Source of the DNA: Rhodosporidiobolus odoratus
Taxonomy: Eukaryota; Basidiomycota; Microbotryomycetes; Sporidiobolales; Sporidiobolaceae
DNA length: 64,000 nucleotides
Reading direction: 5' to 3'
Assembly: GCA_034387635.1 (NCBI GenBank)
Contig: JAOANU010000005.1
Coordinates: 1,612,001 to 1,676,000 of the forward strand
A program made the translations under genes and the position numbers. Under the pieces are notes generated by a model. It made no database searches, was not told where the DNA came from, and worked only from the letters and a program-made list of their open reading frames with translations. This document shows, piece after piece, positions 11,159-23,500 of this stretch. Every line of letters begins with the position of its first letter. Positions within the stretch are counted from its first letter, which is position 1.

Positions 11159-14100
11159 CTAGAACTGCATTCCATATCCACCAAACCCACCTCCCATTCC
11201 CATCCCCATGCCCGCCCCGGTATTCCCCAAATCCGCCCAGTCCAAGCCTGCTCCTCCCGCTCCTACACCTCCCAACGCTCCCGCTCCACTCACGCTCGAG
11301 CTCCCACCCATCCCATCCATCGCAAAGAGGCTCGAAACGCCGCCGGCGTCGTCGAAGAGAGTGGGGCTGACGCCGGAGAGGAGGGCGGCAAAGGGGTCTT
11401 CGGCGAATGGGAGCACTCCACCGCTACTGGGGTGAGTGGCAGGGAAACTTCCTGGCACGGCCGAAGAAGACGACGAGGCAGAGTGTGGGCGGGGATAGGG
11501 ATGGGAATGGGACAAAGGTCGAGAATGGGATTGAGAGTGGGAGAGGGCCTGAGGCGTTCCTGCAGCTGGAGAATGCACTGGAGTTGGGTTGTAGGTTGTC
11601 GAGAGGGAAATGTCTCCTCCGCTGTGGCTGTTGTACTGCGGTTGGCGGTGAAGGGAAGACGAGGGGAACGGAGTGGAAGAAGGCAAAGGAGGGAGAGTCG
11701 GCGGTCGGGGTATGGTATGTAGGTGGGATTGCGTATGCTGGTGAGTGAGGGAAGGATGCGGCGGCGGCATTGCGGCCGGGGAGGGCACGGAGGCAAGTTG
11801 CCCCGCAGCGGCACCCAAAGAAAGATGAGGCGGGATGTGAGGGTGTTGATCCCCCTGACCGCGGAAGTGAGGGCTCGAGGGCGCCGAAGTCACGCTTCTT
11901 CGCCCAGAGATCCCCGCATCCCAGACCTTGCGGAGGAACGCAGCCTGTTTGACAGAAGGGTGATGCTCGTTTGGGGCGATGGCGTCGAGGAGGTCCGCGC
12001 CAAGCTGGAAGAGGCGGCAGAGCTTGTCGGAGGGAGACATGGGGGAAGGTGGAAGAGGAGGCGAGCCGGCAGGAATCACGGTAAGGTCGGAGCGCATAAG
12101 GCCTTCGTTGGCGAGCTTGGCGAGAAAGATGAGCGGGTAAGAGAACATCTGGCGTGAAGGATGGAGATCAGCAAGTTGAAAGAGGAAAGAGGAAAATCGC
12201 GCAAGACGGACCACGCAAGTCAAGCTATCGCTCGCCCACTTGAGCGTCCTGACCACCTCCAAGTCCGGGCTCAGGCTCCCCACTCCTGCGGCGTTCCACA
12301 CGTTCTCATCCTCCTCGGTCCCGCCTCTCCCGCTTCTCAGCGCCGTACCCCCCTCACTTACCGCCAACATCTGCTCCTCGGCAACCTTGACCGCGCCAGC
12401 GATGCTCTCCCTCTCCTCCGCCCCCAACCCCAACTGAGTAGCACCCCCAACCGAGAACCCTCCCGCCTGAGCCCTCTGTGCCGCCCTCTCCTTCCTCTCC
12501 GCCCTCCATTTGTTGAACGCATACCCCCTCACAGTCAACCTCAAAAAGGACGCATAAGGATAAAACAAACTCCAAGTCTGAGTATCCTGTCCACCTTCCG
12601 CTCCAGGAGTGGCTTGAACAGCCATAAGTGGTGCCCAATATTCCGACCAAGACTCCATCTCGTCATCAAACCGTCTCAAATCCTCCTCCTCCAACACTCC
12701 ATCCTCCTTTCTCGCCAACAAGGCCTGACTTGCAAGCGCGACAAGTTCAACGCTCGCGGCGAGTCGGACATCCGACGACTGCCTTTTCAAGGTGGCGAAG
12801 AGTCGCGTGACTTTGCAGGCGTCTGAGGGGATAAAGTTGGCGGCTTTACCGGATTGGAGTGCTCCATGAGAATCGTGGAAGACGCAGGCTAGGAAGAGGC
12901 GGGTTTGAGAGACGACCGAGTCAGGGATGGGGGTTTGACGGGGGGAGGCAAAGTGTTGAGCGAAGCTGCGATAGTCGAATCGAGTTAGTGAGGGATTGAG
13001 CATGCGAAGAATATGATCCAAGACAGGACAACGCACATCGTAGCGATGGAAGGCAATCCGATGAACGCCGACACCCGACTAACCAGCAACCGGAGAATCC
13101 AACTCGCCCTGACATTCATCTTGGAACTACTCTCGATCTGAGCCGGATCGCTAACCCCTTGGGCATTCAGCGCCGCCCACTGCAGCGGCTTATACATGAG
13201 CACGAGATGAATCGCCCTGACGAAGTCGTACGAGAGTTGATCCGGTTGCGGACACAGGATTTGCGGGGCGAGAATCGAGTCGAGGATGGAAGAGACGGCA
13301 CGGTAGAGGATGATGTTGGCTGGGATCCGAGGGCGATAATACAGAACCATGAGGAGGATGGCGTGGAAGAGGAGAGGGGAACGCTCGCGGACTACGAGGG
13401 GGTGGCGGTCGAGGGTTGTGGAGAGGAGGCAAGTCCAGGGTTGCAGGTGTTCGAAGTAGCTGTAGCGGATATCGAAGATCAGTGCCATGCGCCATTGACT
13501 GTTTGTGCATCGACCGCGGGTTCGGGAGAATGGCAAACGCGGAGAAGAACCGGAATCGGCACGCAAACTCACAAATCGAACGCTGCATCACACTCTTCGA
13601 GTGTCATGATACTCCTTCCTAGCACATCAGGTCTGACCGAGTCCCACCCTCCATACTGATGCTGTTCCATCTCTCCAGACAATCCTGCACCCTGCCTTGC
13701 GGAAGTAGGCCGCGTCCTCCCTTCCCCACTCAGATCGACCAACCCTTCTACCGCCATCGCTTCTCCAGCCGTCTCAACCGCGTTCACCCCGACATCCTCC
13801 CTGTGATCCTGCATCGAAGCTGGCGTGACCCCTGCTCCTCCCGTCAGAGGCGACGACTCTGACCCATTCAGCGAAGTGGACGACCGCCGGACCGGGTGAT
13901 GATGCGTAGTCAGATTTGGGTTTAGTGAGGAGAGACGAGGAGTGCCGGGGTGCGGCTGGAGCTGAGAGAGGGTCGAGGAGGAGGCGGACGAGGGCGCTGG
14001 TGGAATCGCGCGAGAGAGGGTGGATTCGAGCGATTCGAGGCGGGCGTTCATGAGCCGCAGTCTGGTGTCATACTTTCAAGTTAGCTCCGCGCCCAAAACC

Positions 14101-14677
14101 GAAAGAAGGGAGGGGAGGAACGCACTGCTCGGCCACATCAGGGGTAGCACTCTGCACCGCGGCCTGCACGGCCTGCACGGCCTGCACGGCCTGAGCCGCC
14201 TGAATTTGTCCCTGAGCCTGAGCTTGCACCTGAGCGACATTACTTGCGGCGCGACTGCCTCTTCCCCCTCCGCCTGTCGGTGGCGTTGAGCTACGTGCTG
14301 TGGCTGTGCTCTTTGTCGAGGCGATAGGGCCGGCGGCAGACGGGAAGATGCAGTCTGTTCCCCAGCTACGAGCAGGAAAAGATCAGTGAGGGAAAGCAAG
14401 AATTGCTTAAGGGGAGTGACGGACGTGGAGCATCGGTGACAGGGACCAGGTGGACCGTCGCAGCGCCTGCAGGGCCAGGGGTGGTTAGTGCAGTTTGTTT
14501 GGCGGTGAAGCCCAAAGGTGGGACTGACTGTTTGGCCTTGTGACATTCTCCGCAGGCAGCTTTCGACCTGGCTAGTCGTGCAGGTTTGGCTGCTCGTCCG
14601 GCTCCTTGCTGTCCTGACCCACCTGAGCGTGTACTGGTTGAGGTCGCGGCTGAGGCTGAAGGTCCCGCGTCGGACAT
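11159..14677 (-). CDS. Zn2Cys6 (Gal4-type) fungal transcription factor
   Basis: The chosen start is the ATG at 14677, just ahead of the zinc cluster. Exons 14677-14529, 14466-14425 and one starting at 14365 assemble C-x2-C-x6-C-x6-C-x2-C-x6-C (AACGECHKAKQRCDGPPGPC, HRC, then TWGTDC). This is a complete binuclear zinc cluster for DNA binding. A Gln/Ala segment built on 9-bp repeats follows. Then come a linker with a short coiled-coil-like start (LMNARLESLESTLSR) and an alpha-helical middle homology region like the Fungal_trans domain (HAILLMVLYYRPRIP, RAIHLVLMYKPLQW). The C-terminal 250 residues are His, Ser, Pro and Gly-rich, as in activation domains. Target genes are unknown. It is divergent from PNKP across about 530 bp. 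Confidence 0.88.
14161..14200 (-). repeat. 9-bp tandem repeat in coding sequence
   Basis: The unit GGCCTGCAC is repeated three to four times. It encodes QAVQAVQAVQAA in the Zn2Cys6 factor, so it is an in-frame minisatellite that can change length without breaking the frame. Confidence 0.8.
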
Positions 14678-15206
14678 GCTCAGCGAGCGAGGCGGCAGTG
14701 TTCGAATGCGGGCGCAGCGTGGGGACAGCGTCAGGCTGCAGGCTCCGAGGTGTTTGAGGTGTGGTCCACAGCGTTGCAAGCGCAGGTGTATGGAGCAATT
14801 CTGCAAATTCCGGAAGAACCGCCGAATGCCGCGCGGGCGAATAAAGCAGAGACATCTTTCGTCTCCATAAAATATAGCCTGGATCTATCTGCGCATGTTG
14901 ATCTGAAGGAAGACTCCCCATCATTCGCCCAACGGAACTTGCTGTGGTCCGAACGAAAAGCGACTTTGCCATTTCCACCCTGTTCCCGTCCGGCTCTTCG
15001 ACCACTACCGACAGCCACCTCGACACGCTTGGGCAGCTTATAGATCTATCTGCAACACCGAGCTTCCTAGGCTTGCTGCTACTGCTGCCATCGACGTCTT
15101 GCTCGGTTGCCGATCTGCTCTTGTTCATCGACATCATCTCTCCCTTGGTTTACTCTTCACGCTGGCTCTGCTGCTCTTCGTCACTCGCTCGAGACTGTCC
15201 CCTTCT
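14678..15206. other. Divergent promoter region (Zn2Cys6 factor / PNKP)
   Basis: About 530 bp lie between the two ATGs. I see no coding segment I can support and no recognised operator. A PNKP start using the upstream in-frame extension would need a non-ATG codon, so I reject it. Confidence 0.4.
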
Positions 15207-17409
15207 ATGTCTGCCTCCGCGCAGCCTGCCTCCCGAAGCATTCACTCCCTTTCCTCCCACCCTCCCACCTCGACCTCCTCATCCACTCCAAACCTCTCGC
15301 ACAAACCTGCAAAACGTCAAAGACAGCGACTACCACAACTCGTTGGATCGTGGCAGCCGAACCTCCCAAGCAGAGGTACGGAAGGACGAGGATGCGGGCA
15401 CTTTGTCTTGGGTTCTCCCAATCCCTCTGCCAAAGTCGCTGCCTTTGGTACGCTACCTTTCCATCTTGTCCTCTGCTGCAATATCCTCGTGTACAGGCTA
15501 ACCTATCCGGGCATTTGCAGATCTGGATGGCACTGTTATCCGGCCGCTCGAGGGGAGAAGTTTCCCCCTCAACAGCAAGGATTGGGAATGGGCAGGTGAC
15601 GGAGTTGTCAAACGTTTACGCGAAGTGCACAGACAAGGGTACGTGTCAGGCGTCAAGCTGCCTTTGCTGTCAGTGCCGGAGTCTGTGCTGCTGCTTGAAA
15701 GCTATTGGTCTAGCTTGAACGCTGGCGCTGACAGCTTTTCTCCCTTCGCTTCCCTTCGCTTCCCTTCCCTTCTCTCGCCAACTCGACCACTCTAAGCTAT
15801 GCCATCCTCTTCCTCTCGAACCAAGCCTCTCCGACCCCGAAACTTTCCCGTGACTTCCAAATCAAACTCCCCGTTGTCTGCCGCAAGCTTAACGTTCCAT
15901 TGAGAGCTTTCGCAGCCTGGGAGTTCGATGGTTATAGGAAGAGCGCGACGGGGATGTGGGATGCCTTTGTCCAAGGATTCAATGGAGGAGTGAAGGTTGG
16001 TGAGTAGTCGTTTTCTCCTGCTCGGTTCGTCCTTGTCCTGACTTCAAGTTCTGCACTGCCAGACTATGAGAAGAGCTTCTACGTGGGAGATGCTGCAGGG
16101 CGACCGATAGACCATGCAGATACGGACCGAAGTACGCTAGACTTGAGTCTCCCTTGTCCGACCTTCCCAATCAGTCCGATTCGTTTGCTTCTTTCCGCCT
16201 TTGCTCACTACCGCCCACCGTCTCCCCCCCCCCCTAATAGGAAAAAACTCACTGCTCTTTTGTCTGCAGAGTTCGCCCTCAACACTGGCCTGCCTTTTCA
16301 CACTCCCGAAGAGTTCTTCCTCTCGCAACCACGCGACGACAACTGGACTTTGTGGGGTTGGAATCCGATGGCATGGGACCATACCTGTGAGTGGATCTCG
16401 GTCTATAGTCTAGTTTCCTCCTGATGTGGTGATGCTCATCTCACAATTTATACCCGATAGGTCCTGATCCGCCGCGAAGCGTTGCGGTGAAAGACCCGGG
16501 AAGGGGAATCAAGATTGGGGAATATGCAGGACCGGAGGCGGTATTGCTAGTGGGTGCGCCTGGAGTGGGGAAGTCGACCTGGGCCGAGAGAGAGTTGGGA
16601 GATGGATGGGTGAAGATGGTGCGTTGCTCCACTACTTCTCTGGCCGTATGCCAGTCTCTTGTGCTGCCTTCCGGACAGTGGTTCAGGGTTTGCCAGTCAC
16701 ACAGACTTACGACACTCCGAAACCGCCTCAAGGTATCCTGAACGCTTTGAAAGCGGACCTTGAAGGTCACTACGCCTCCATCGACCTCTCTTCCCAAATT
16801 GACCCTTCTTCGCCGTCGTCCTCGTCCTCCTCTACGCCCCTCCATCGTCCTCCGAAACTCGTCATCGAAGCCTCCTTCCCTTCCCGCACTTCCCGCCGAG
16901 CCCTCATCAGCCACCTCACCCACCTTTTCCGCTCCTCCTCCTCCTCCGCGTCCGCTCCGCCCGGTCGACTCGTCTGCGTGTATTTTGATGCGCCGACTGA
17001 GTTGGGGAAACATAATGCGGTTTATGAGGCTGGTGGTGGAGGTGGGGGAGATGGGGGAAAGGGCTCAAAGGGAGGGGAGGGCTTGAGGGAGAAGAAGGCG
17101 TGGGAGAGGTGGGAGAGGGAGTGGGAGGAGCCGAGTTCGGGAGAGGGTGCGTCGCTTCCGCCTTTGCACGGCCCTGTTGCTGACTCTCTAACTAACATCT
17201 ACTTTTTTTTCTTTCTTTTTCTACCTTTTCTAACAGGCTTTGACGTGATCCACCCTGTGCACTTTCGCTTCTCGGACCCTGAACCGGTCGCGTACCAAAG
17301 GTGGAATAGGTTCTTGATCGATGTTTACCCGGGGAAGCAGTGGAAGACGGGGACGGTGGCGGTTCGAGGGCCGGGAGCGGTAGTTGGGCGGGAGAGGGAG
17401 GGGGGTTAG
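15207..17409 (+). CDS. PNKP: Polynucleotide kinase 3'-phosphatase
   Basis: Eight exons (15207-15447, 15521-15638, 15797-15999, 16063-16131, 16270-16386, 16461-16618, 16705-17146, 17237-17409) give 506 aa. The HAD-type phosphatase comes first: FDLDGTVIRP (nucleophile Asp, split by intron 1), FLSNQASP and FYVGDAAGR. The kinase follows: Walker A LLVGAPGVGKSTWAE, then VIEASFPSRTSRR and the C-terminal QRWNRFLIDVYPGKQWKTGT. The enzyme repairs DNA ends by removing 3' phosphates and adding 5' phosphates in the nucleus. The N-terminus is Ser and Pro-rich. Runs of Ser and Gly/Lys interrupt the kinase domain. The usual NQDTL-like motif after Walker A is not obvious, so exon 7's 5' end is less certain. 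An 11-C run (16224-16234) lies in intron 4. Confidence 0.9.
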
Positions 17410-17776
17410 AACGTGGTTTATGCTACATAACGAGTCAGTACACTGGGGTGTGGGAGGTGGCGTAGGGAAGTAGGAAACGAAGGTGTATATCGAGAGGAAA
17501 GCGGAGCTGGGCGCTGGACGGAGAAGAGAGGCGAGATTGTGACAGGGGGGAAGCTCAGCTTGGGGTGCTCTCGAGTTGCAAGTTGATCAGGTTGGCCTTG
17601 GGCTTTGGCTGTCGTATTCCCCCTAGAGACCATAGTGTAGCAGCTGAGAAGGCTCTTCACTCACACCCAGACACTCTCTACACTCGTTCAGCTAAAAACA
17701 ACTCGCTGTTCCCCTCCTCTCGCTCGATCTCACCCAACTCTTCCTCAACTTCCCACCACTCTCGATCTCCTGCAGG
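17410..17776. other. Intergenic region upstream of GMP synthase
   Basis: This holds the PNKP 3' end and the GUA1 promoter. The sequence CTCCTGCAG sits directly before the GUA1 ATG, so a 5' UTR intron ending there is possible but unproven. Confidence 0.4.
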
Positions 17777-20158
17777 ATGGCTGCCATCGCTCCTCCCACC
17801 TCTACCAAGGCTCAAGAAGCTCCCGCCCAGCTCGCCGACTCGATCGTGCAGTCGTTTGACTCAATCCTCATCTTGGACTTTGGTAAGTCGACCTCATCCT
17901 GCTATTACTCGCCCTCCGCCTGTCCGCGAGGCATAGAGGGCTGATCCTTGTCTTCTCTTCCATCCGCTCACGCTCCCCCGCTGCCCTCTCCGGCTGTTCT
18001 CGCTCCCGCATCCGCATCGCTACCCTCTCAACCACCTCGAACTCGCGGCTCAAACAGGCTCCCAGTACTCGCATCTCATCGTCCGTCGATGCCGTGAATT
18101 CAACGTCTACTGCGAGATGCTCCCCTGCACCCAGAAACTCTCCGAGTTGAAGTGGAAACCCAAGGGTTCGTTTTCCCTCTCTTCTCCCTCCTGCCTGCTT
18201 TCCTTTTCCCCATTCCGCCTGCCTCTGACGCATCACTTGCCTCCGATTCCGCTCTGCTTCGGGCATGAATAGGTATCATCCTCTCTGGCTCGCCCTTCTC
18301 GGTGTATGAGAAGGATGCCCCGAGGGTTGACCCGGCTGTGTTTGACGCTGGCGTGCCCGTTCTGGGTATCTGCTACGGTCTCCAGGTGCCTCGCCCTCCT
18401 TCTCCAAGTTTCGAGTCAACAGCTCACGCTTGCTCCTGTCTCGTCGACCCTGCTTCGCCTCTTCCCGCCCATACGCCCACTCGTCTTTCGTTTTCTTCCA
18501 CACCTCGCCCTTTCCAGGAAACCGCCAACTTCTTCGGCGCCCGCGTCGAGGCCTCCGACCACCGTGAGTACGGCGAAGCCATCATCCAAGTCATCTCTCA
18601 ACCCGCCAACGCCCCCGCCCACCTGTCCAAGCTCTTCGCCGGCCTCCCCGAAGAATCCCCCGTTTGGATGTCACACTCGGACCGGCTTCACTCGCTCCCC
18701 GAGGGGTTCACTACCATTGCCACGACGGACAGTGCACCGTTTGCGGCGATTGCGCACAATGAGAAGGAGATTTATGGGATTCAGTTTCATCCCGAGGTTA
18801 CGCATTCGCTCAAGGGGAAGGAGGTGCTTGAGAGGTTTATTGTCAACATTTGTGGGTGTGAGAAGGGTTGGACTATGGTACGTACTCCCCTTTTCTCTCT
18901 TTGTCTCTCTCTGGTGGCCGACGCGGCTGAAGTGGAACTGACTTGACTCGTACTTCCGTGTCAACAGGACGCCTTCATCGACCAAGAGATTGAGCGGATT
19001 CGAAAGCTTGTTGGACCCAAAGGTCAGGTGATTGGTGCCGTTTCGGGTGGGGTGGATTCGTCGGTGGCGGCAAAGTTGATGCATGAGGCTATTGGGGAGC
19101 GGTGTGTTGCAGCTTTTTCCTCTGACTCGGTCGATGGCTTAGGCGACTCATGTCCTTTACATCACAGCTTCCACGCCATCATGGTCGACAACGGTGTCCT
19201 CCGCCTCAACGAAGCTGAGCAGGTGCACAAGATGCTCTGCGAAGACCTCGGCGTCAACCTTACTGTGGTCGACGCCTCCGAACTCTTCCTCGGCAAACTC
19301 GCTGGCGTCACCGACCCTGAGCAGAAGCGCAAGATCATCGGTAACACCTTCATCGAGGTGTTTGAAGCCAAGGCGGCCGAAATTGACGCCGAGGTCAAGA
19401 AGCAAGGGGGTGACCACGGCGAGATTGAGTGGCTTCTTCAGGGCACCCTCTACCCCGACGTTATCGAGTCTATCTCGTTCAAGGGACCTTCGGCGACCAT
19501 CAAGACTCACCACAACGTTGGTGGTCTGCTCGACAACATGAAGCTCAAGCTTATTGAGCCGCTGCGAGAGCTCTTCAAGGGTTTGCACTTCTTCTCTTTC
19601 TCATGATGAATATTCTCCGTACTGATCAATAGGACTTCCGCAGACGAAGTTCGCGCCCTCGGTCGCCTGCTCAACATCCCCGCCCACCTTGTCGGCCGTC
19701 ACCCCTTCCCCGGTCCCGGCCTCGCCATCCGAATCCTGGGCGAAATCACCCCGGCCCAAGTCAAGATCGCCCAACACGCCGACGCCATCTTTATTGAAGA
19801 GATCCGCAAAGCCGGAATCTACGACCAGATTGCTCAGGCGTTTGCGGCGCTTTTACCGGTCAAGGCGGTCGGGGTTCAGGGAGATCGAAGGACTTATGAA
19901 CAGGTTATTTGTTTGAGGGCGGTCAAGACTAGTGATTTCATGACGGCTGAGTGGTATGACTTTGAGCCGCAAGTGTTGAGGAAAATGTCGAACAGGATTA
20001 CGAATGAGGTTCAGGGCATCGTGAGTTTCTTTGTTTCTTCCCCTTACTCCTTCCCTGTGCCTTTCTTTCTTGCCGTTCTGATCCTGCCTCACCTCTCACA
20101 GAACCGAGTGGTCATGGACATTACGTCCAAGCCTCCGGGTACCATCGAGTGGCTGTAG
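17777..20158 (+). CDS. GUA1: GMP synthase (glutamine-hydrolysing)
   Basis: Eight exons (17777-17882, 18058-18165, 18273-18385, 18518-18877, 18968-19101, 19168-19580, 19644-20020, 20102-20158) give 555 aa with all phases consistent. The enzyme converts XMP to GMP with ATP and glutamine, the last step of guanine nucleotide synthesis, in the cytosol. The class I glutamine amidotransferase half has [20 protein letters not shown], the nucleophile Cys in VLGICYGLQ and the His/Glu pair in [10 protein letters not shown]. The ATP pyrophosphatase half has the P-loop [15 protein letters not shown]. The C-terminal dimerisation domain has [16 protein letters not shown] and ends with KPPGTIEW(L). No missing residues were noted. 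Confidence 0.98.
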
Positions 20159-20522
20159 AGCATTTTTCTTCTTTCCCTCCTGCATCGTTTTGTCCTCTCT
20201 TTTCTGTGCTTGTATTCTCAGATAGATTTCTCCGAGACTCACCCGTTTGTCGATGAGCTAGAGAGCAACGGCCTGAAGGTCATGAATGCGTTTTGCATCC
20301 GAATTTCCCCCTTTCAAACGCTGTGCCTACCGACGCATCTCCTTCTTTGGCTGCTCTCGGCGCCCAGTGCTTGCTTTTCTTTGCTCTCGCTGCATGCCAT
20401 GTCGTACGTGCCACCTTTGACCAACGAGTCAAATCTACCCGCCGGCCCTCGTCTCAGAGGTGGGGCTCGAGAAAAACCTTTGTTCGCTCTTTCTCGTTTC
20501 GTTTACACTCGCTTTGCAGAAC
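20159..20522. other. Intergenic region, GUA1 to helicase
   Basis: This is a short, pyrimidine-rich interval between two plus-strand genes. It holds the helicase promoter. Nothing else is seen. Confidence 0.4.
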
Positions 20523-23500
20523 ATGTCAAGGAAGAAGGGTCGGCCGCAACGTCCTAATGGACTGAGTCGCGCTGAACAGCAGCGCCTTCACGAGCAGGAG
20601 GAGCTGTGCAAGCGGTTGGCGGATTTGGACCAGAGTCTTGAAGAGCGGCATGGGAACCTAGTGGATGGGGCGGGGAGCGACCATGAAGGTAGCTTGGGAG
20701 ATGAAGAGTATGGTAAGCTGATTCTCGTACCCTCTCCATGCTGTCGACGGGCTAATCTTTCGGGTTTCCTGCTCACGATTAGACCCTCCTCAATCAGCCT
20801 CACCCCTTGTTCACTCCCGTACTTCGACCGTTCCTTCTCCCTCACAAGTCCTCTATGCGACACGACCACCGCCTCCTCCGGCTCCCGTCCTTCCTCGCCC
20901 CCCTCCCGTTTTCATTCAGCCTCCTCAGCTGGTACAACCTCCTGTTCCCCTCCTAGCCACACTACCTCAAGCCCTATTACATGCCCCACCAGCTATCAAT
21001 GGCACACTCGCTGCCCCGCCACCGCCAGTCGGAAACGCCGAGGCACCTCCCGGTCTTTCTCGCTTCGCTATCAAGTACATTCCCCTTTGGTTGCGCAACG
21101 TCAACGCTTCTCTGCCGGGTCACATCGTGCCCCGAAGTCCCTCCGAAAGCTTCACGATCGACTACACCCCGCTTCACAACGCTCTCTTCCCCCCTCAGCT
21201 GCAAAACCACCTTGTCGAAATTGAGCGGAAAAACCAGGCGCGCCTTGGTCTCGCTTTTCAGAAGCAGGTGGCCCTCAGCGGTTCTCTCATGAATCGGGGT
21301 ACCTATCACCCTCCTCTCACGCCCAAAACCTACGCTCTGCACTACCACCCTCTGCTCCAAGCCGAATGGACCGCCCGGAGACTCCAACTCGTCCAAGCCG
21401 CTCTCTACGCCGTCCCTCTCCGCCCCGTTCCTCCGCACCCCTCCGACCCCCCGAGTCCACCACGTTACATTCTCGAAGCGAAGAGCATTCGAGAGGGTTG
21501 GCCCCCCGTGGATCTGGGCGACGTGCTTACAATGAGGCAGTTGAGACCTGCGTATCAGACTTGGCAGGGGTTGGAGTTTCAGGCGAGTGTGGCCGGGATT
21601 AATAGGGCACTTGGGGAGATCGTACTGAGGTGCGACGGGCTGATGGGGTATGAGGAGAGTTTGGTTATGAATGTGCAGTGGAGGACGCAGGGTAACCTCT
21701 TGCTTTTTCTTCTTCTCCCTTCCTTCTCGTCTGGGTTGCTGACTCGGGGTTTCGCTCGTCCGGTCTCTCTCTCGGACCTCTTGCAGATCGCATCTTCAAC
21801 GATTGGAGACGAGCGATTGATCTTCTCGATCTGCACCTCACCTCCGACATGCTCGTCAGCAACACCGTAGCAAGTCCTCCTTCCGCCGCGTCTCGTCCTA
21901 CCCCACGCAAACGCACAGCTGTCGAGAGTTGGCTGTTTCCGACGGAGGAGGACGTGGCGAAGGATGCGCCAACGCCAAGTCCGGAAGAGGAATCGTGCGA
22001 TTGGGTTGATGGGAGTTTGAATGAGGAGCAGAAGGTGCATTTTGCGGGCGGTTCGGTCTTCGTGGCCAGCTTCTGCTGTGATCGACCCACTTGCTCACGA
22101 TGGTACATATCGTCCTCCTCACGAACAGAACGCCGTCCGGTCTATACTATGGGGACGACAGCGGCTGCCTCTTCTGCTGCACGGACCGCCGGGAACGGGG
22201 AAAACAAAGACTTTGGTCAGTCTCTCCTTGCCTTTGCTAGTATGCTAGAGTCGCTAACGACTGCCTCGTACAGGTCGAAGCCGTCCTACAGGTCCTCAAG
22301 AGTACCTCGAGCCTTCTCAAGTCTCCCTCGTCATCGAAGTCACTAAAATTCCCTTGTCATGCAGGTAACCCCGATGCCCATATCCTGGTCTGTGGTGCCT
22401 CCAACCCCTCGACCGATACTCTTGCGATGCGATTGCGCTCGTCCGCCCCCATCTTTCGGCTCAATTCGCCGAGCCGACCTTTTGCTGAGGTCAGAGCGGA
22501 GTTGTTGCCGTTCTGCCATGTTGAGAACGAGAGGTTTGCGCTACCGGCTATGTCGTAAGCTCTTGTGTTTCCGCCGTCCCCAACTTTGTAAATAAGCACA
22601 ATCGCTAATCATCAGGCTGAACTTTTCTGCTCAGGACCCTCCTTTCCAAGCGTGTCATCTGCTGCACCGTCCTCGACGCATCCCTACTTCTCGGTGCCCG
22701 GGTCACCAACCATGATCTTTCCACCCTCGAGGTGTACACCGCAGGGGTCATTCACCCAACTCGACAACCTCCGCTGCCGAAACCGCACTTCTCGCACCTC
22801 CTAGTTGATGAAGCGGGTCAGGCATCTGAGGCGGATATCGGCTGCGCCCTTGTCAGTCTTTTCTCTCATGAATCGCCTCGGCACGGAGTATGCTGACCAG
22901 CACTGACACCATGACAGGCCGTAGTTGCGACGGACGACACTCGCTGCAGCAGCGCTCATGTCACCGTCTGCGGTGACTACAAGCAACTCGGGCCTCATAT
23001 CCAATCTGAGGATGCTCGAAACCAGGACCTTGATGTCTCGCTGCTTGAACGATTGATGCAGAGACAGGTAGGCCGGTTCTTCTGCGAAATGCTCTCCTAC
23101 TTGGTAGCTCACGCTGCTCTGCTGCTCGCAGGTATACGCCGAGCACCCCTACGCTCGGAAGAATCGCAGGCAGAACACGAGGCTCAAGTGGGACATACGG
23201 ACGACACCCTTCGTTGATCTGTTACGAAATTACCGGTCCACACCCGAGATTCTTTGGCTACCCTCTACTGAAGTGCGTGATACGGTTTAGTCCTTCATGC
23301 CTGCGCGCTCAGCTGACTCGAGGTGTACAGTTCTACCATGACTCGCTCATTCCTTCCGCCTCTCCCTCGATCCAAAATTCCCCACTCTCCCAATGGTCCT
23401 GCCTTCCCAACCGCGGCTTCCCCATCCTCTTTCATCACCTCTCGGGCGACGACCTCGACATCGACGAAGGCGCCTCCTTCTTCAACGACCTCGAAGTTCA

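Noticed and set aside
12161..12826. Plus-strand ORF of 221 codons
   Set aside because: Shadow of the Zn2Cys6 factor's large exon; no domain, and no intron structure of its own.
14076..15137. Minus-strand ORF of 353 codons overlapping the zinc-cluster region
   Set aside because: It runs through introns of the Zn2Cys6 gene in a different frame; the spliced zinc cluster is convincing and uses another frame.
15099..15206. N-terminal extension of PNKP
   Set aside because: The in-frame extension begins with TTG; the first ATG in this frame is 15207, so the shorter start is preferred.
16224..16234. Run of 11 C bases
   Set aside because: Lies in a PNKP intron near the polypyrimidine tract; probably a simple homopolymer, not a structural element.
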